Part shown: positions 19,254-28,439 of the stretch, piece by piece
Layout: each line of letters begins with the position of its first letter
How positions within the stretch are numbered: the first letter of the stretch is position 1
Origin: an uncultured Kiloniellales bacterium
Lineage (GTDB): Bacteria; Pseudomonadota; Alphaproteobacteria; Kiloniellales; JAKSDN01
Direction of reading: 5' to 3'
Length of the DNA stretch: 64,000 nucleotides
Assembly: GCA_947258885.1 (NCBI GenBank)
Contig: CAMYKD010000021.1
Coordinates: 1-64,000 of the forward strand
Notes under the pieces: generated by a model
Databases searched by the model: none
What the model was told of the DNA's origin: nothing
The model's input: only the letters and a program-made list of their open reading frames with translations
Translations under genes and position numbers: made by a program

Positions 19254-19759
19254 GGGTCTTTCGCTATCCTGGCCGGACCCTGGCCGGCGATTACATTCGC
19301 TCCGTCGCCGGGATGTCCCTTGGCTTCGGGGTGCTGTTGTCTGTCCCTCCGACACCTGCCATCATCGTGATCTTCGGCGGCGTCGCCGGAGTTTTTTCGC
19401 TGTTCGGCTTGCGGACGGTGCAGCGCCACGTCACCAAGGTCGCGGTGACGGATTCCGAGATCTGCAACGTCGGATTCAAGACGTGCGCGCTGTGCTGGGG
19501 GGATCTGGGACAGATTAAGCTGCGCTATTATGGTACCAAGCGCCAAGAGCGCGGAGAGGGCGGGTTCATGCAGTTGACGCTGAAGGGTGGAGGACGGTCC
19601 TTGACCTACGATTCCGGTCTGGAGGGTTTCAGATACATCACTTGGCGGGCAGCCAAGGCGGCGCGCGACAACGACCTGTCCGTCGACCCAGCCTCGGCCG
19701 GCAACCTGCTCGCCCTTGGCCTCGACGCCGACGGCGAGGCCCCGCCGCCCGAGATTTAG
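19250..19759 (+). CDS. Small putative membrane protein of unknown function
   Basis: Two hydrophobic stretches (VAGMSLGFGVLLSVPPTPAIIVIFGGVAGVFSLFGL) then a soluble C-terminus; TTG start overlapping the previous stop (TTGA). Confidence 0.65.
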   Translation: MRVFRYPGRTLAGDYIRSVAGMSLGFGVLLSVPPTPAIIVIFGGVAGVFSLFGLRTVQRHVTKVAVTDSEICNVGFKTCALCWGDLGQIKLRYYGTKRQERGEGGFMQLTLKGGGRSLTYDSGLEGFRYITWRAAKAARDNDLSVDPASAGNLLALGLDADGEAPPPEI

Positions 19760-19812
19760 ACCGCGCGCCGGGCGATCTGGGGCGCGCGCCAGGCCATCTG
19801 GGGGAGGGAAGT

Positions 19813-21705
19813 TTGCCGGACTTGTTGCGGGTCAAGGATTTGAAGATCGCTTTCGATCTGCCCGAGGGCCGGCTCGAGGCCGTGCGCGACATCTCCTTCC
19901 GGGTCGCGCCCGGCGGCACGGTTGCCCTGGTCGGCGAGTCCGGCTCCGGCAAATCCGTGGTCAGCCAGGCCATTACCGGCATTCTGCCCAAGGCGGCCAC
20001 CATCGAGGGCGGAGATATTCTCTTCGCCGATCCGGCGCAGGACGGGCAGGTCACGAACATCGCCCGCCTGGACCCCAACAGCAAAGACATGCGTGCGATC
20101 CGCGGCGGCCGCATATCGATCATATTCCAGGAACCCATGACGTCGCTCTCGCCGGTCCACACCGTGGGCGACCAGATCGGCGAGGCGCTGCACCTGCATC
20201 GGCGGATCGGCAAGGCAGAGGGCCGCGAGATCACCGCGGAGATGCTTCGCCTGGTCGGCTTTCCGGACCCGGCGAGAGCGCTCGGGACGTATCCTTTCGA
20301 GCTGTCCGGCGGGTTGCGCCAGCGGGCCATGATCGCGATGGCCCTGGTCTGCCGGCCGGCCTTGTTGATCGCCGACGAGCCGACCACGGCGCTCGACGTC
20401 ACGATACAGGCCTTGATCCTCAAGCTTCTGAAGGACCTGCAGGCCGAGTTGGGCATGGCGGTCCTGATCATCACCCACGACCTCGGGGTGGTCGCGAACA
20501 CGGCCGAGGAGGTGGTCGTTATGTACCACGGCGAGGTGATGGAGCGGGGCAGCCTGGAGGACATCTTCCGGCACGCCCGGCACCCTTATCTCACGGCACT
20601 GCTGCATGCCGTCCCGCGCTTCGACATGGCGCCCGGCGAGCGCCTCAAACCGATCCGCGAAATCAAGCACGAGCGGGGGGGCCGACTGCTCGCGGCCAAG
20701 GATCCCTGGCCCGAGGGCGCCGACGCGGCAGGCCCGTTGCTGGACGTGCGGGACCTCTCCAAGAGTTTTGCGATTCGCAAGAGCGGTCTTTTTACCTCGC
20801 GGGCCGGCGGGCAGGTGCCGGCGGTCGACGACGTGGGCTTTTCGATCCAACGAGGCGAGTGCCTGGGCCTGGTCGGCGAGAGCGGCTGCGGCAAGACCAC
20901 TTTGTCCAAGATGATCATGCGCGCCCTGACGCCGGACGCCGGCAGCATTGCGTTCAACGACCACGGCACGCGCCGAGACGTTTTGACGCTGGAGGGCGAA
21001 GACCTCAGGCGGTTCCGCAGGCGCGTCCAGTTCATCTTCCAGGACCCCTTCGGCTCGCTCAATCCCCGGATGACGGTCTTGGACATCCTCAGCGAGCCGC
21101 TGGTCATTCACGGCATCGGAGATGCGCAGAGCCGCGCGGAAACGGTCAAGGAGCTGATGCGCGTGGTTGGTCTCGATATTCGCCACCTGAAACGCTATCC
21201 GCACAGTTTCTCGGGTGGTCAGCGCCAGCGTATCGGGATCGCCCGCGCGCTCGCCCTCAAGCCGGATCTCCTGATCTGCGACGAGCCGGTTTCGGCGCTG
21301 GACGTTTCGATCCAGGCCCAGATCCTGAACCTTCTCAAGGACCTCAAGGACGAGCTCGGCCTGACCTATCTCTTCGTCAGCCACAACCTTGCCGTGGTCG
21401 ACTACATCGCCGACCGAATTGCCGTGATGTGCCGGGGGCGGCTTGTCGAGGTGGCGCCGCGAGAGGCGCTCTTCAGCGAGCCGGCGCACCCCTATACCAA
21501 GGCATTGGTCTCGGCCGTGCCCGAACCCAGCCTCGACCACCGCCTCGATCTTACCGCCCTGATGGAGGGGCGCGCCTCGGACCCGGCGGCCTGGCCGGAG
21601 CCTTTCACGGTCAATGGAGCGGCCCGGCTGCAGCTGGTCGACCTGGGCGAGGGGCATTTCGTGCGCGCCGACCCGGCCGCCGGAGACCCGAGGGCGGCGT
21701 CATGA
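19813..21705 (+). CDS. yejF: ABC transporter ATP-binding protein with two NBDs (YejF-like, peptide/microcin C type)
   Basis: Two complete NBDs: GESGSGKSVVSQ...LSGGLRQRAMIAMALVCRPALLIADEPTTALD and GESGCGKTTLSK...FSGGQRQRIGIARALALKPDLLICDEPVSALD. TTG start inferred. Confidence 0.88.
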   Translation: MPDLLRVKDLKIAFDLPEGRLEAVRDISFRVAPGGTVALVGESGSGKSVVSQAITGILPKAATIEGGDILFADPAQDGQVTNIARLDPNSKDMRAIRGGRISIIFQEPMTSLSPVHTVGDQIGEALHLHRRIGKAEGREITAEMLRLVGFPDPARALGTYPFELSGGLRQRAMIAMALVCRPALLIADEPTTALDVTIQALILKLLKDLQAELGMAVLIITHDLGVVANTAEEVVVMYHGEVMERGSLEDIFRHARHPYLTALLHAVPRFDMAPGERLKPIREIKHERGGRLLAAKDPWPEGADAAGPLLDVRDLSKSFAIRKSGLFTSRAGGQVPAVDDVGFSIQRGECLGLVGESGCGKTTLSKMIMRALTPDAGSIAFNDHGTRRDVLTLEGEDLRRFRRRVQFIFQDPFGSLNPRMTVLDILSEPLVIHGIGDAQSRAETVKELMRVVGLDIRHLKRYPHSFSGGQRQRIGIARALALKPDLLICDEPVSALDVSIQAQILNLLKDLKDELGLTYLFVSHNLAVVDYIADRIAVMCRGRLVEVAPREALFSEPAHPYTKALVSAVPEPSLDHRLDLTALMEGRASDPAAWPEPFTVNGAARLQLVDLGEGHFVRADPAAGDPRAAS

Positions 21706-21745
21706 CGCCCCGCCGCGCCGGCAGCAAGGACTAGGACGGCCCGAG

Positions 21746-22744
21746 ATGTTCGCCTATACCGCCCGCCGAATCCTGATCATGGTGCCGACCCTCTTGGCGA
21801 TCAGCCTGATCATTTTCGTGATCATCCAGATGCCGCCGGGCGACTACTTGGAAACCTACATTACCGAACTGCAGAGCCAGGGCGAAGCGGTCGATCCGGA
21901 GAAGATCGAGGCGCTGCGCCGGCAGTATGGCCTCGATCGTCCGCTCTACGAGCAGTACTTCGTCTGGGTCCTGGGTCTGCTGCAGGGCGATATGGGGTAT
22001 TCCTTCGAGCACCAGCTGCCGGTCAACGAGGTCGTCGGCGACCGCCTGTGGCTGAGCTTCCTGGTCGCATTCAGCACGATCCTGTTTACCTACGCCGTGT
22101 CCTTCCCGATCGGGATCTACTCGGCCATCCGGCAATACAGCTTCGGCGATTACGCCTTCAGCCTGCTCGGGTTCCTCGGCCTTGCCACGCCGAACTTCCT
22201 GCTGGCCCTGGTCTTGCTCTACCTCGCGAACGTCTACTTCGGCACGTCGATCGGCGGCCTGATGGACGAAGCGTTCATCGACCAGCCGTGGAGCTGGGCG
22301 AAGCTCCTCTCCGTGCTCGAGCACCTCTGGGTTCCAGTCGTCGTGATCGGCACCTCCGGCACGGCGGGCATGATCCGCCGCCTGCGCGCCAACCTTCTGG
22401 ACGAGTTGCAGCGCCAGTACGTCATGACCGGGCGGGCCAAGGGCCTGCCGCCCGGGCGGCTGCTGTTCAAGTACCCCCTGCGCATGGCCCTGAATCCCTT
22501 CATCGCCGATATCGGCAGCCTGCTGCCTCAGGTGGTCTCGGGTGCGGCCATCGTGTCGATCGTTCTCAACCTGCCGACCACCGGACCGATGCTGATCGAG
22601 GCGCTGAGAAGCCAGGACATGTACCTGGCGGGCTCGTTCCTGATGTTCCTGGCCCTGCTCACCGTGGTCGGCGTATTCCTTTCCGACCTGCTGCTCGCCG
22701 TGCTCGACCCGCGCATTCGGCTCGAGGGAGGGGCGACCAAATGA
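21746..22744 (+). CDS. yejB: ABC transporter permease (YejB-like)
   Basis: MFAYTARRILIMVPTLLAISLIIFVIIQMPPGDYLETYITEL...RRQYGLDRPLYEQYFVW; DppB/YejB-type topology. Confidence 0.88.
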   Translation: MFAYTARRILIMVPTLLAISLIIFVIIQMPPGDYLETYITELQSQGEAVDPEKIEALRRQYGLDRPLYEQYFVWVLGLLQGDMGYSFEHQLPVNEVVGDRLWLSFLVAFSTILFTYAVSFPIGIYSAIRQYSFGDYAFSLLGFLGLATPNFLLALVLLYLANVYFGTSIGGLMDEAFIDQPWSWAKLLSVLEHLWVPVVVIGTSGTAGMIRRLRANLLDELQRQYVMTGRAKGLPPGRLLFKYPLRMALNPFIADIGSLLPQVVSGAAIVSIVLNLPTTGPMLIEALRSQDMYLAGSFLMFLALLTVVGVFLSDLLLAVLDPRIRLEGGATK

Positions 22745-23913
22745 ACGATCGCGCCAAGGCCGGTTCGCCGGTAGAGCATTACGTCAATCCGGCGCCCTTC
22801 GACCCCCACCGGGTCGAGCGGATGACGCCCGAGATGGAGCGCTACTACATGGCGCCGCAGTGGCGCCTGGTGTGGTGGAAGTTCCGCCGCCACAGGCTCG
22901 CGGTGGCCTCGGGCCTGGTTCTGCTCGTGATGTACGTTTCGATCCTCGTGACCGAAGTCTTGGCGCCTTACAACCTGCACAGCCGCAACATGGGTTTCAT
23001 CTACGCCCCGCCGCAAAGCCTGCACCTGTTCCACGAGGGCCGCTTCGTCGGGCCCTTCGTCTACGGCTTCGACTCCCGGCTCAACATGGAGACCCTGAAA
23101 CGCGAGTATCTCCCCAATCCGCAGCGGATCCAGCGGGTCAGGTTCTTCTGCCAGGGCGACGAGTATCGATTCTGGGGTTTCTTTACCGGGCGGTTCCATC
23201 TGATCTGTGCGGCCGAGGGCGGCACGCTCTTCCTGCTCGGCACGGATCGCCTTGGGCGCGACATGTTGAGCCGCATCCTCTATGGCGCGCGCATCTCGCT
23301 AACGGTCGGGCTGTTCGGCATCTCTATCAGCTTCCTCCTGGGCATCATGATCGGTGGCCTGGCGGGCTACTACGGCGGCTGGGTCGACAACCTTATCCAG
23401 CGCTTCATCGAGGTCGTCCGCTCGTTCCCGGAGATCCCCTTGTGGTTGGCGCTCTCGGCGATCCTGCCGGTGACCTGGAGCCCGCTCCTGGTCTACTTCG
23501 GCATCACTATCATTCTCGGCCTGCTCGATTGGCCGGGCCTGGCCCGCGCGGTCCGCTCGAAGCTGCTGGCGCTGCGCGAAGAGGACTTCACGACGGCGGC
23601 GCAGCTGATGGGCGCCTCGCCCGGCCGGATCATCGCCCGCCACCTGCTGCCGAGCTTCGCCAGCCATCTGATCGCCTCGGCGACTCTCTCCATACCGTCT
23701 ATGATCCTGGGTGAAACCGCGCTTTCGTTCCTCGGCCTGGGCCTGCGGCCGCCGATCACCTCCTGGGGCGTGCTGCTCAACGAAGCGCAGAACATCAACG
23801 TCGTCGCGATCTACCCCTGGCTGATGCTGCCGGTCCTGCCGGTGATCCTCGTCGTGCTCGCCTTCAACTTCCTGGGCGACGGCCTGCGCGACGCGGCCGA
23901 TCCTTACAAGTAG
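22741..23913 (+). CDS. yejE: ABC transporter permease (YejE-like)
   Basis: WWKFRRHRLAVASGLVLLVMYVSILVTEVLAPYNLHSRN; LLGTDRLGRDMLSRILYGARISLTVG; EDFTTAAQLMGASPGRIIARHLLPS (EAA loop). ATGA overlap with yejB. Confidence 0.9.
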   Translation: MNDRAKAGSPVEHYVNPAPFDPHRVERMTPEMERYYMAPQWRLVWWKFRRHRLAVASGLVLLVMYVSILVTEVLAPYNLHSRNMGFIYAPPQSLHLFHEGRFVGPFVYGFDSRLNMETLKREYLPNPQRIQRVRFFCQGDEYRFWGFFTGRFHLICAAEGGTLFLLGTDRLGRDMLSRILYGARISLTVGLFGISISFLLGIMIGGLAGYYGGWVDNLIQRFIEVVRSFPEIPLWLALSAILPVTWSPLLVYFGITIILGLLDWPGLARAVRSKLLALREEDFTTAAQLMGASPGRIIARHLLPSFASHLIASATLSIPSMILGETALSFLGLGLRPPITSWGVLLNEAQNINVVAIYPWLMLPVLPVILVVLAFNFLGDGLRDAADPYK

Positions 23914-23922
23914 GAACCGGAT

Positions 23923-25260
23923 TCACGGTGCCAGCACGACGAGGTCGACCGGCTCTGCGAGGCCCGCCACGGTCGCGCCCGGCAAGTTGCGCAGGACAGA
24001 CGACGGCTCATAGCCTTGCGCCAGAGCCCGTTCGTAGGTCTTGAGGTCCGTGACGGCAGCGACGCTCAGAACCTTGTTATGCTCCTCCAATTTGGCCGAG
24101 CGGTTCACCGCGTCCCCGATCACGGTGTACTCCAGGCGGGTCTCGTCGCCGACCGCGCCGAAGAGGACGGGACCGGTCGCGACCGAGCCGTTCACCCGCG
24201 GACAGGCCTGGCCTTCGGCCTCGCAGACCTCCCGCCACCGTTCGGCCGCGGCGACCGCCTCGTCGAGCGCGCGCAGGGCATCGGCGGCATAGGTGCCGGA
24301 CGGTACCGCGGCCCCGAAGGTCGCCATGATGCCGTCGCCCAGGAACTTGTCGATGCTGCCGCCGTGCTTGTGGACGATCGGCACCATGCGCGCCTGGTAC
24401 TCGGACAGCAGCCCCATCGCCTTGGCCGGGGTCGTTCCGGCCACGAAGCGGGTGAAGCCGCGCATGTCGAGGTAGAGCACCGCGGCGTCGCGCACCTCGC
24501 CCGTACCGGCGTGGATCTCCTGCTCCGAAGCCTTGATTCTGGCGGCGATCTCGGGCGCGAAGAACCGCGATAGGTCCTGGGCCGCCGTCTGCTCGGCGAC
24601 CGCACGGACCAAGAGGTTCTTGGCGCGCACGAGTGCCAGAGAAATGGCGCCTGTGACCATGAGGATCGAGAAGATCTTTTCGACCTCGGCGCCGATCAGG
24701 ACGGCGTTTGACGTCATGTAGGTGACGTAGTCGCGGGTGATCATCATGTTGTCCGGATCGCCGAAGACCACGTAGAGCACCATGAGGATCCAGCCGGCCA
24801 CCGCGACCAGCCCCGCCAAGACGACGAAGCGTGCCTCGAAACGCAGCGCCCGCAGGGCGATGAAAATGAACACCCAAAGAACCGTCGGCGCCTTCAGGTA
24901 GAACGAAGCCGGTTGCATGTACTGCAGATGAAAGCTCCAGATCAGGGCCATGAGGAGCATCATGTCGAAGACGACCGAGAGCCTCAGCGACCAGTCGGGC
25001 AGCCGGCCGCGATGGGCCCAGACAAGCCGTATCAGGGTGAGCACCAGATAGGTCGCGAGCGCCCAGGGCACGGGCGCGAACTCCGCATCCTCGCTGAATG
25101 TCTTCGGGGCGGCGAAGTAGAGGCTTCCGATCAGCACCAGAACGCCGAGCTGAAACCAGCCGATCAGCATCTCGCTGCGGTCCTGCTGATCGCGTATCGC
25201 CGAACGGACGCGCTCCGGCAATGCGCCGCCGTCCGCGCCGTGAAAGATCCATTTCAACAT
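23923..25260 (-). CDS. Membrane-anchored class III adenylate/guanylate cyclase
   Basis: About six TM segments followed by AAVLYLDMRGFTRFVAGTTPAKAMGLLSEYQARMVPIVHKHGGSIDKFLGDGIMATFGA...GDETRLEYTVIGDAVNRSAKLEE. Confidence 0.92.
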   Translation of the reverse strand: MLKWIFHGADGGALPERVRSAIRDQQDRSEMLIGWFQLGVLVLIGSLYFAAPKTFSEDAEFAPVPWALATYLVLTLIRLVWAHRGRLPDWSLRLSVVFDMMLLMALIWSFHLQYMQPASFYLKAPTVLWVFIFIALRALRFEARFVVLAGLVAVAGWILMVLYVVFGDPDNMMITRDYVTYMTSNAVLIGAEVEKIFSILMVTGAISLALVRAKNLLVRAVAEQTAAQDLSRFFAPEIAARIKASEQEIHAGTGEVRDAAVLYLDMRGFTRFVAGTTPAKAMGLLSEYQARMVPIVHKHGGSIDKFLGDGIMATFGAAVPSGTYAADALRALDEAVAAAERWREVCEAEGQACPRVNGSVATGPVLFGAVGDETRLEYTVIGDAVNRSAKLEEHNKVLSVAAVTDLKTYERALAQGYEPSSVLRNLPGATVAGLAEPVDLVVLAP

Positions 25261-25347
25261 GGTGTTACCGTCGATATCGGTCAGAGGTCGGGCGCCCATC
25301 ATAAGGCATCGTTCGGGCGGCCGTCTTCAGAATGGCGTGAGCGGCTG

Positions 25348-26214
25348 TTACCGGCTTCCCTTGACCAGCCAGAGGCTGCTCTCGAACGCCCCTTCGGGGA
25401 GCGGGAGGTCCCCAACGACGGAACGCTCCAGGTCCTGGGCCATCCGTGTCGCGACGTAGCGGCTGGCGAACCTTACTTCCCAGCCGCCGCCGAGGAGCAG
25501 CGTCAGCACTCCGAGCTGCTCGTTGTAGCCGCGCCAATCCCAGTCGGCCGGATAGTCGTCCGGCAGGAATATGTCGTGGACATGAACCCATATGCCGTCG
25601 GCAAGGGCCGGAAGGACCCGGCCCAGAACAAAATCCACGTCGCTGCCCGGCATCAGGATGTGGCTCGAGTCGATCATCAGGATGTCCCCGGACCCGAGGT
25701 CCCGGAACGGTGCCGGGCCGACGGACTGCAAGGTCTGGCGTCTCAGTTCCATGGGGAGAGCGCCCAGTTGGGCGCGGGGCGCCGGGTCGATCGCCGTGAT
25801 CCGCGTATCGAGCCCGCCATCGGCCACCGCCCGGGCCAGGAACCGCGTCGAGTGGCCGGAGCCCACCTCGACGATTCGCTTGGGTTTCAGGGTTCGCACG
25901 AAGGCGTAGGCGACCGCCGCATCGAGCCGTGGGAACCAGGTTTGGGACCAGCGCGGCGCCGGTGGCGGCTCGTCGCCGATGCGCCGAAGGTCGGGAGCGA
26001 AGGAGTCCAAGCTCGAGAGGGCCTGGGCAAACCGGCCTCGGCAAGACTCGAAAAGCGTCTCGGCGGCCGGATAGGGTTGGCGCGACCCGGGGCCGGGCAG
26101 GGTCGCCGCATAGCGGTAGGGCAGGAAAAAGCCGCGCGGCGCGAAGCCCAGCACCGTGCGCAGGCCGAGCCCGGCGCGACGGCGCCACGCCCGGCCCGGA
26201 AACCGTGCCGTCAC
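25348..26214 (-). CDS. Class I SAM-dependent methyltransferase
   Basis: AYAFVRTLKPKRIVEVGSGHSTRFLARAV...ITAIDPAPRAQLG...GDILMIDSSHILMPGSDVDFVL. GTGA overlap with the upstream MBL gene. Confidence 0.85.
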   Translation of the reverse strand: MTARFPGRAWRRRAGLGLRTVLGFAPRGFFLPYRYAATLPGPGSRQPYPAAETLFESCRGRFAQALSSLDSFAPDLRRIGDEPPPAPRWSQTWFPRLDAAVAYAFVRTLKPKRIVEVGSGHSTRFLARAVADGGLDTRITAIDPAPRAQLGALPMELRRQTLQSVGPAPFRDLGSGDILMIDSSHILMPGSDVDFVLGRVLPALADGIWVHVHDIFLPDDYPADWDWRGYNEQLGVLTLLLGGGWEVRFASRYVATRMAQDLERSVVGDLPLPEGAFESSLWLVKGSR

Positions 26215-27128
26215 GGCCGGAGAACCATGCCCTCGCGCGCGACCACGGTTCCGGGGCGCTCGCGCTCGGCCTGCTCGGCGACGCGGTCCATGAAATCGTC
26301 GTCGTGGCCCGGATCGTGATGGAAGACCACCAGCTGCTTCACGCCCGCGAGGTCGCAGAGCCGCACACCTTCCTGCCAGGTGGAGTGGCCCCAGGACACG
26401 TACCGGGGGAATTCCTCCTCGGTATAGGTTGAGTCATAGATCATCATGTCCGCCCGGTCGATCAGGCTCAATATGCTCTCGTCCGGCCGGCCCTTCGTAT
26501 GTTCCGTGTCTGTTATGTAGCAGATCGCCCGGCCCCCGTATTCCAGCCGGTAGCCTGTCGCTTTGTTCGGGTGGTTCAGGGGTGCCGTCCGGATCTTGAT
26601 GTCCGGATGCGGCTCGATGGCCTCACCGGCGGTGAAGTCGTGGAACGAGACATTGGCGGCGAATATCTGAAGCGGCACGGGGAACAGCGGCGCGGCCATG
26701 AATTTCCCCAGCGCCTCGTGCAGCGTGAGCTCCGGCAGGAGGTGGCCGGCCCAGATCTTGAGCCGGTTTTGGGGGTTGAACAGGGGAGCGAAGAAGGGCA
26801 GGCCATTGATGTGGTCGAAGTGGGTGTGGGTCAGGAAGAGGTCGCCCTTGACCTGGCCGTCCTTGGCCAGGGAGTCGCCCAGGCCGCGAAGCCCGGTCCC
26901 GGCGTCGAGGATCAGCACCTCCTCGCCACAGCGTACCTCCAAGCAGGACGTGTTGCCGCCGTAACGCTGATATTGATCCCCGGGACAGGCTATCGAGCCG
27001 CGCACCCCCCAGAACTTGACGGAAAAGTCGCTTTGATCTCCCAATCGCTTTACGGTCCACGTCGTCTCGAAAGCCCGGCTATAGATGTACGCCACCTCCA
27101 GCGTTCGCCCAAATGAAAAGTGCGACAT
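26211..27128 (-). CDS. MBL-fold metallo-hydrolase
   Basis: FSVKFWGVRGSIACPG...RYGGNTSCLEVRCGEEVLILDAGTGLRGLG...LFLTHTHFDHINGLPFF (HxHxDH). Start inferred at 27128. Confidence 0.9.
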   Translation of the reverse strand: MSHFSFGRTLEVAYIYSRAFETTWTVKRLGDQSDFSVKFWGVRGSIACPGDQYQRYGGNTSCLEVRCGEEVLILDAGTGLRGLGDSLAKDGQVKGDLFLTHTHFDHINGLPFFAPLFNPQNRLKIWAGHLLPELTLHEALGKFMAAPLFPVPLQIFAANVSFHDFTAGEAIEPHPDIKIRTAPLNHPNKATGYRLEYGGRAICYITDTEHTKGRPDESILSLIDRADMMIYDSTYTEEEFPRYVSWGHSTWQEGVRLCDLAGVKQLVVFHHDPGHDDDFMDRVAEQAERERPGTVVAREGMVLRP

Positions 27129-27218
27129 GTCGGCTGGAACGGCGCATTGCCGGGTGCTTGCCGCCCGGGGGCCGCTCGGCGAGACTGCGGAGCACGGCGC
27201 CAGGGATTCGCTAGGGGC

Positions 27219-28427
27219 ATGACGGTCGGCCACACCAACTGGACCAGGGTCGTATTCGGCCTCTGCCTGGCGTTCCTCGCGGCTTACCAGCTTTTCAAGC
27301 TGCCGCCAGTCCTTCCGGTGTTGCTGGAAACCTTCCGTTATGACCGGGTCATGGCCGGGGGGTTCATGTCGGTTTACGCGATTGCGGGACTGGGCCTTTC
27401 CGTCTTGCTTGCCCGGACTCTCGAGCGCCACGGCGCGGCGCGACCGGTCCTTTCAGCGCTGGTGCTCATGGTCGCGGGGAATATCCTGGTCCTGATCTGG
27501 CCCGGCCACGGCCTTTTGGTGTTGGGCGCCCGCGCCCTCGAGGGCGCCGCCTTCGCCGTGCTGGCCATCGCCGGTCCGACACTGGCGAACACGGGAGCGA
27601 GCCAGCGCCACCTACCTCTGGTCATAGGCTTGACCGCCACTTGGATCCCCGTGGGACAACTGAGCGCCAGCCTGATCGCCAGCCTGATCGTACCGACCAG
27701 CGCGGCCTTCGAGGCATGGCGGACGCTCTGGATCGTGGCCGTGGCGCTCTCGATCCTGATGGGCTTCTGGACGGTCCGGCTGCACAGGAGCGGCCGAGTC
27801 GATCTTGGCCCCGGATTGCCGACCGGCGCGACTCCGGCCGCGATCCGGCCATTGTCCCGCCGCGCCCGGATCGACCTCCTCCTCGCCGCCACGATATTCA
27901 TGTTCTGGTCGAGCCAGTACTTCGCCTACATGACCTGGTTGCCCCAGTATCTGGTCGAGGTGCACGGGCTGCCGGTCGCCTGGGCGCTTGCGGGTTACAT
28001 GCTCCCGGTCGCGGTTCTGATGCTCTTCAACGTGATCACCGGAGGCCTGCTCCGCGCCGGCGTTCCTCTCGGGCCGTTGATGGCGGCAGCCCTGGCCTTG
28101 CAGGCCGCCGTGTGGGGACTGCACCCGGCCCTTGGCGGCGGTTGGGTCGGATTGGCGCTGCTGGTCGTCTATGGGGTCGGGGCCGGCATCACGCCGACGT
28201 GCCTTTTCGCGCTACCCAGCGCCATAGCGGGACCGGGGCGCGCGGCCACGGCCTTCGGCGTTCTGATGACCGGCCGCAACATCGGCGTACTTATCGGCCC
28301 GGTGCTGCTGGCCCAGGCCTTCAAGCTGGCCGGTTCGTGGGAGGTCTCGGCGCCGATTTTCGGGAGCCTGACGGGCCTCGCCGTCGCGATCGGTCTGCTG
28401 CTGGCGCTGCGCCTGCCGCGGTCTTGA
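27219..28427 (+). CDS. MFS transporter
   Basis: About 12 hydrophobic segments; MTVGHTNWTRVVFGLCLAFLAAYQLFKLPPVLPVLLE...FGVLMTGRNIGVLIGPVLLAQAF. Confidence 0.88.
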   Translation: MTVGHTNWTRVVFGLCLAFLAAYQLFKLPPVLPVLLETFRYDRVMAGGFMSVYAIAGLGLSVLLARTLERHGAARPVLSALVLMVAGNILVLIWPGHGLLVLGARALEGAAFAVLAIAGPTLANTGASQRHLPLVIGLTATWIPVGQLSASLIASLIVPTSAAFEAWRTLWIVAVALSILMGFWTVRLHRSGRVDLGPGLPTGATPAAIRPLSRRARIDLLLAATIFMFWSSQYFAYMTWLPQYLVEVHGLPVAWALAGYMLPVAVLMLFNVITGGLLRAGVPLGPLMAAALALQAAVWGLHPALGGGWVGLALLVVYGVGAGITPTCLFALPSAIAGPGRAATAFGVLMTGRNIGVLIGPVLLAQAFKLAGSWEVSAPIFGSLTGLAVAIGLLLALRLPRS

Positions 28428-28439
28428 ACCGGCCGGACG

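Noticed and set aside
19716-21734. 672-aa plus-strand ORF overlapping yejF
   Set aside because: Alternate frame of the yejF coding region; Arg/Gly/Pro-rich without domain structure.
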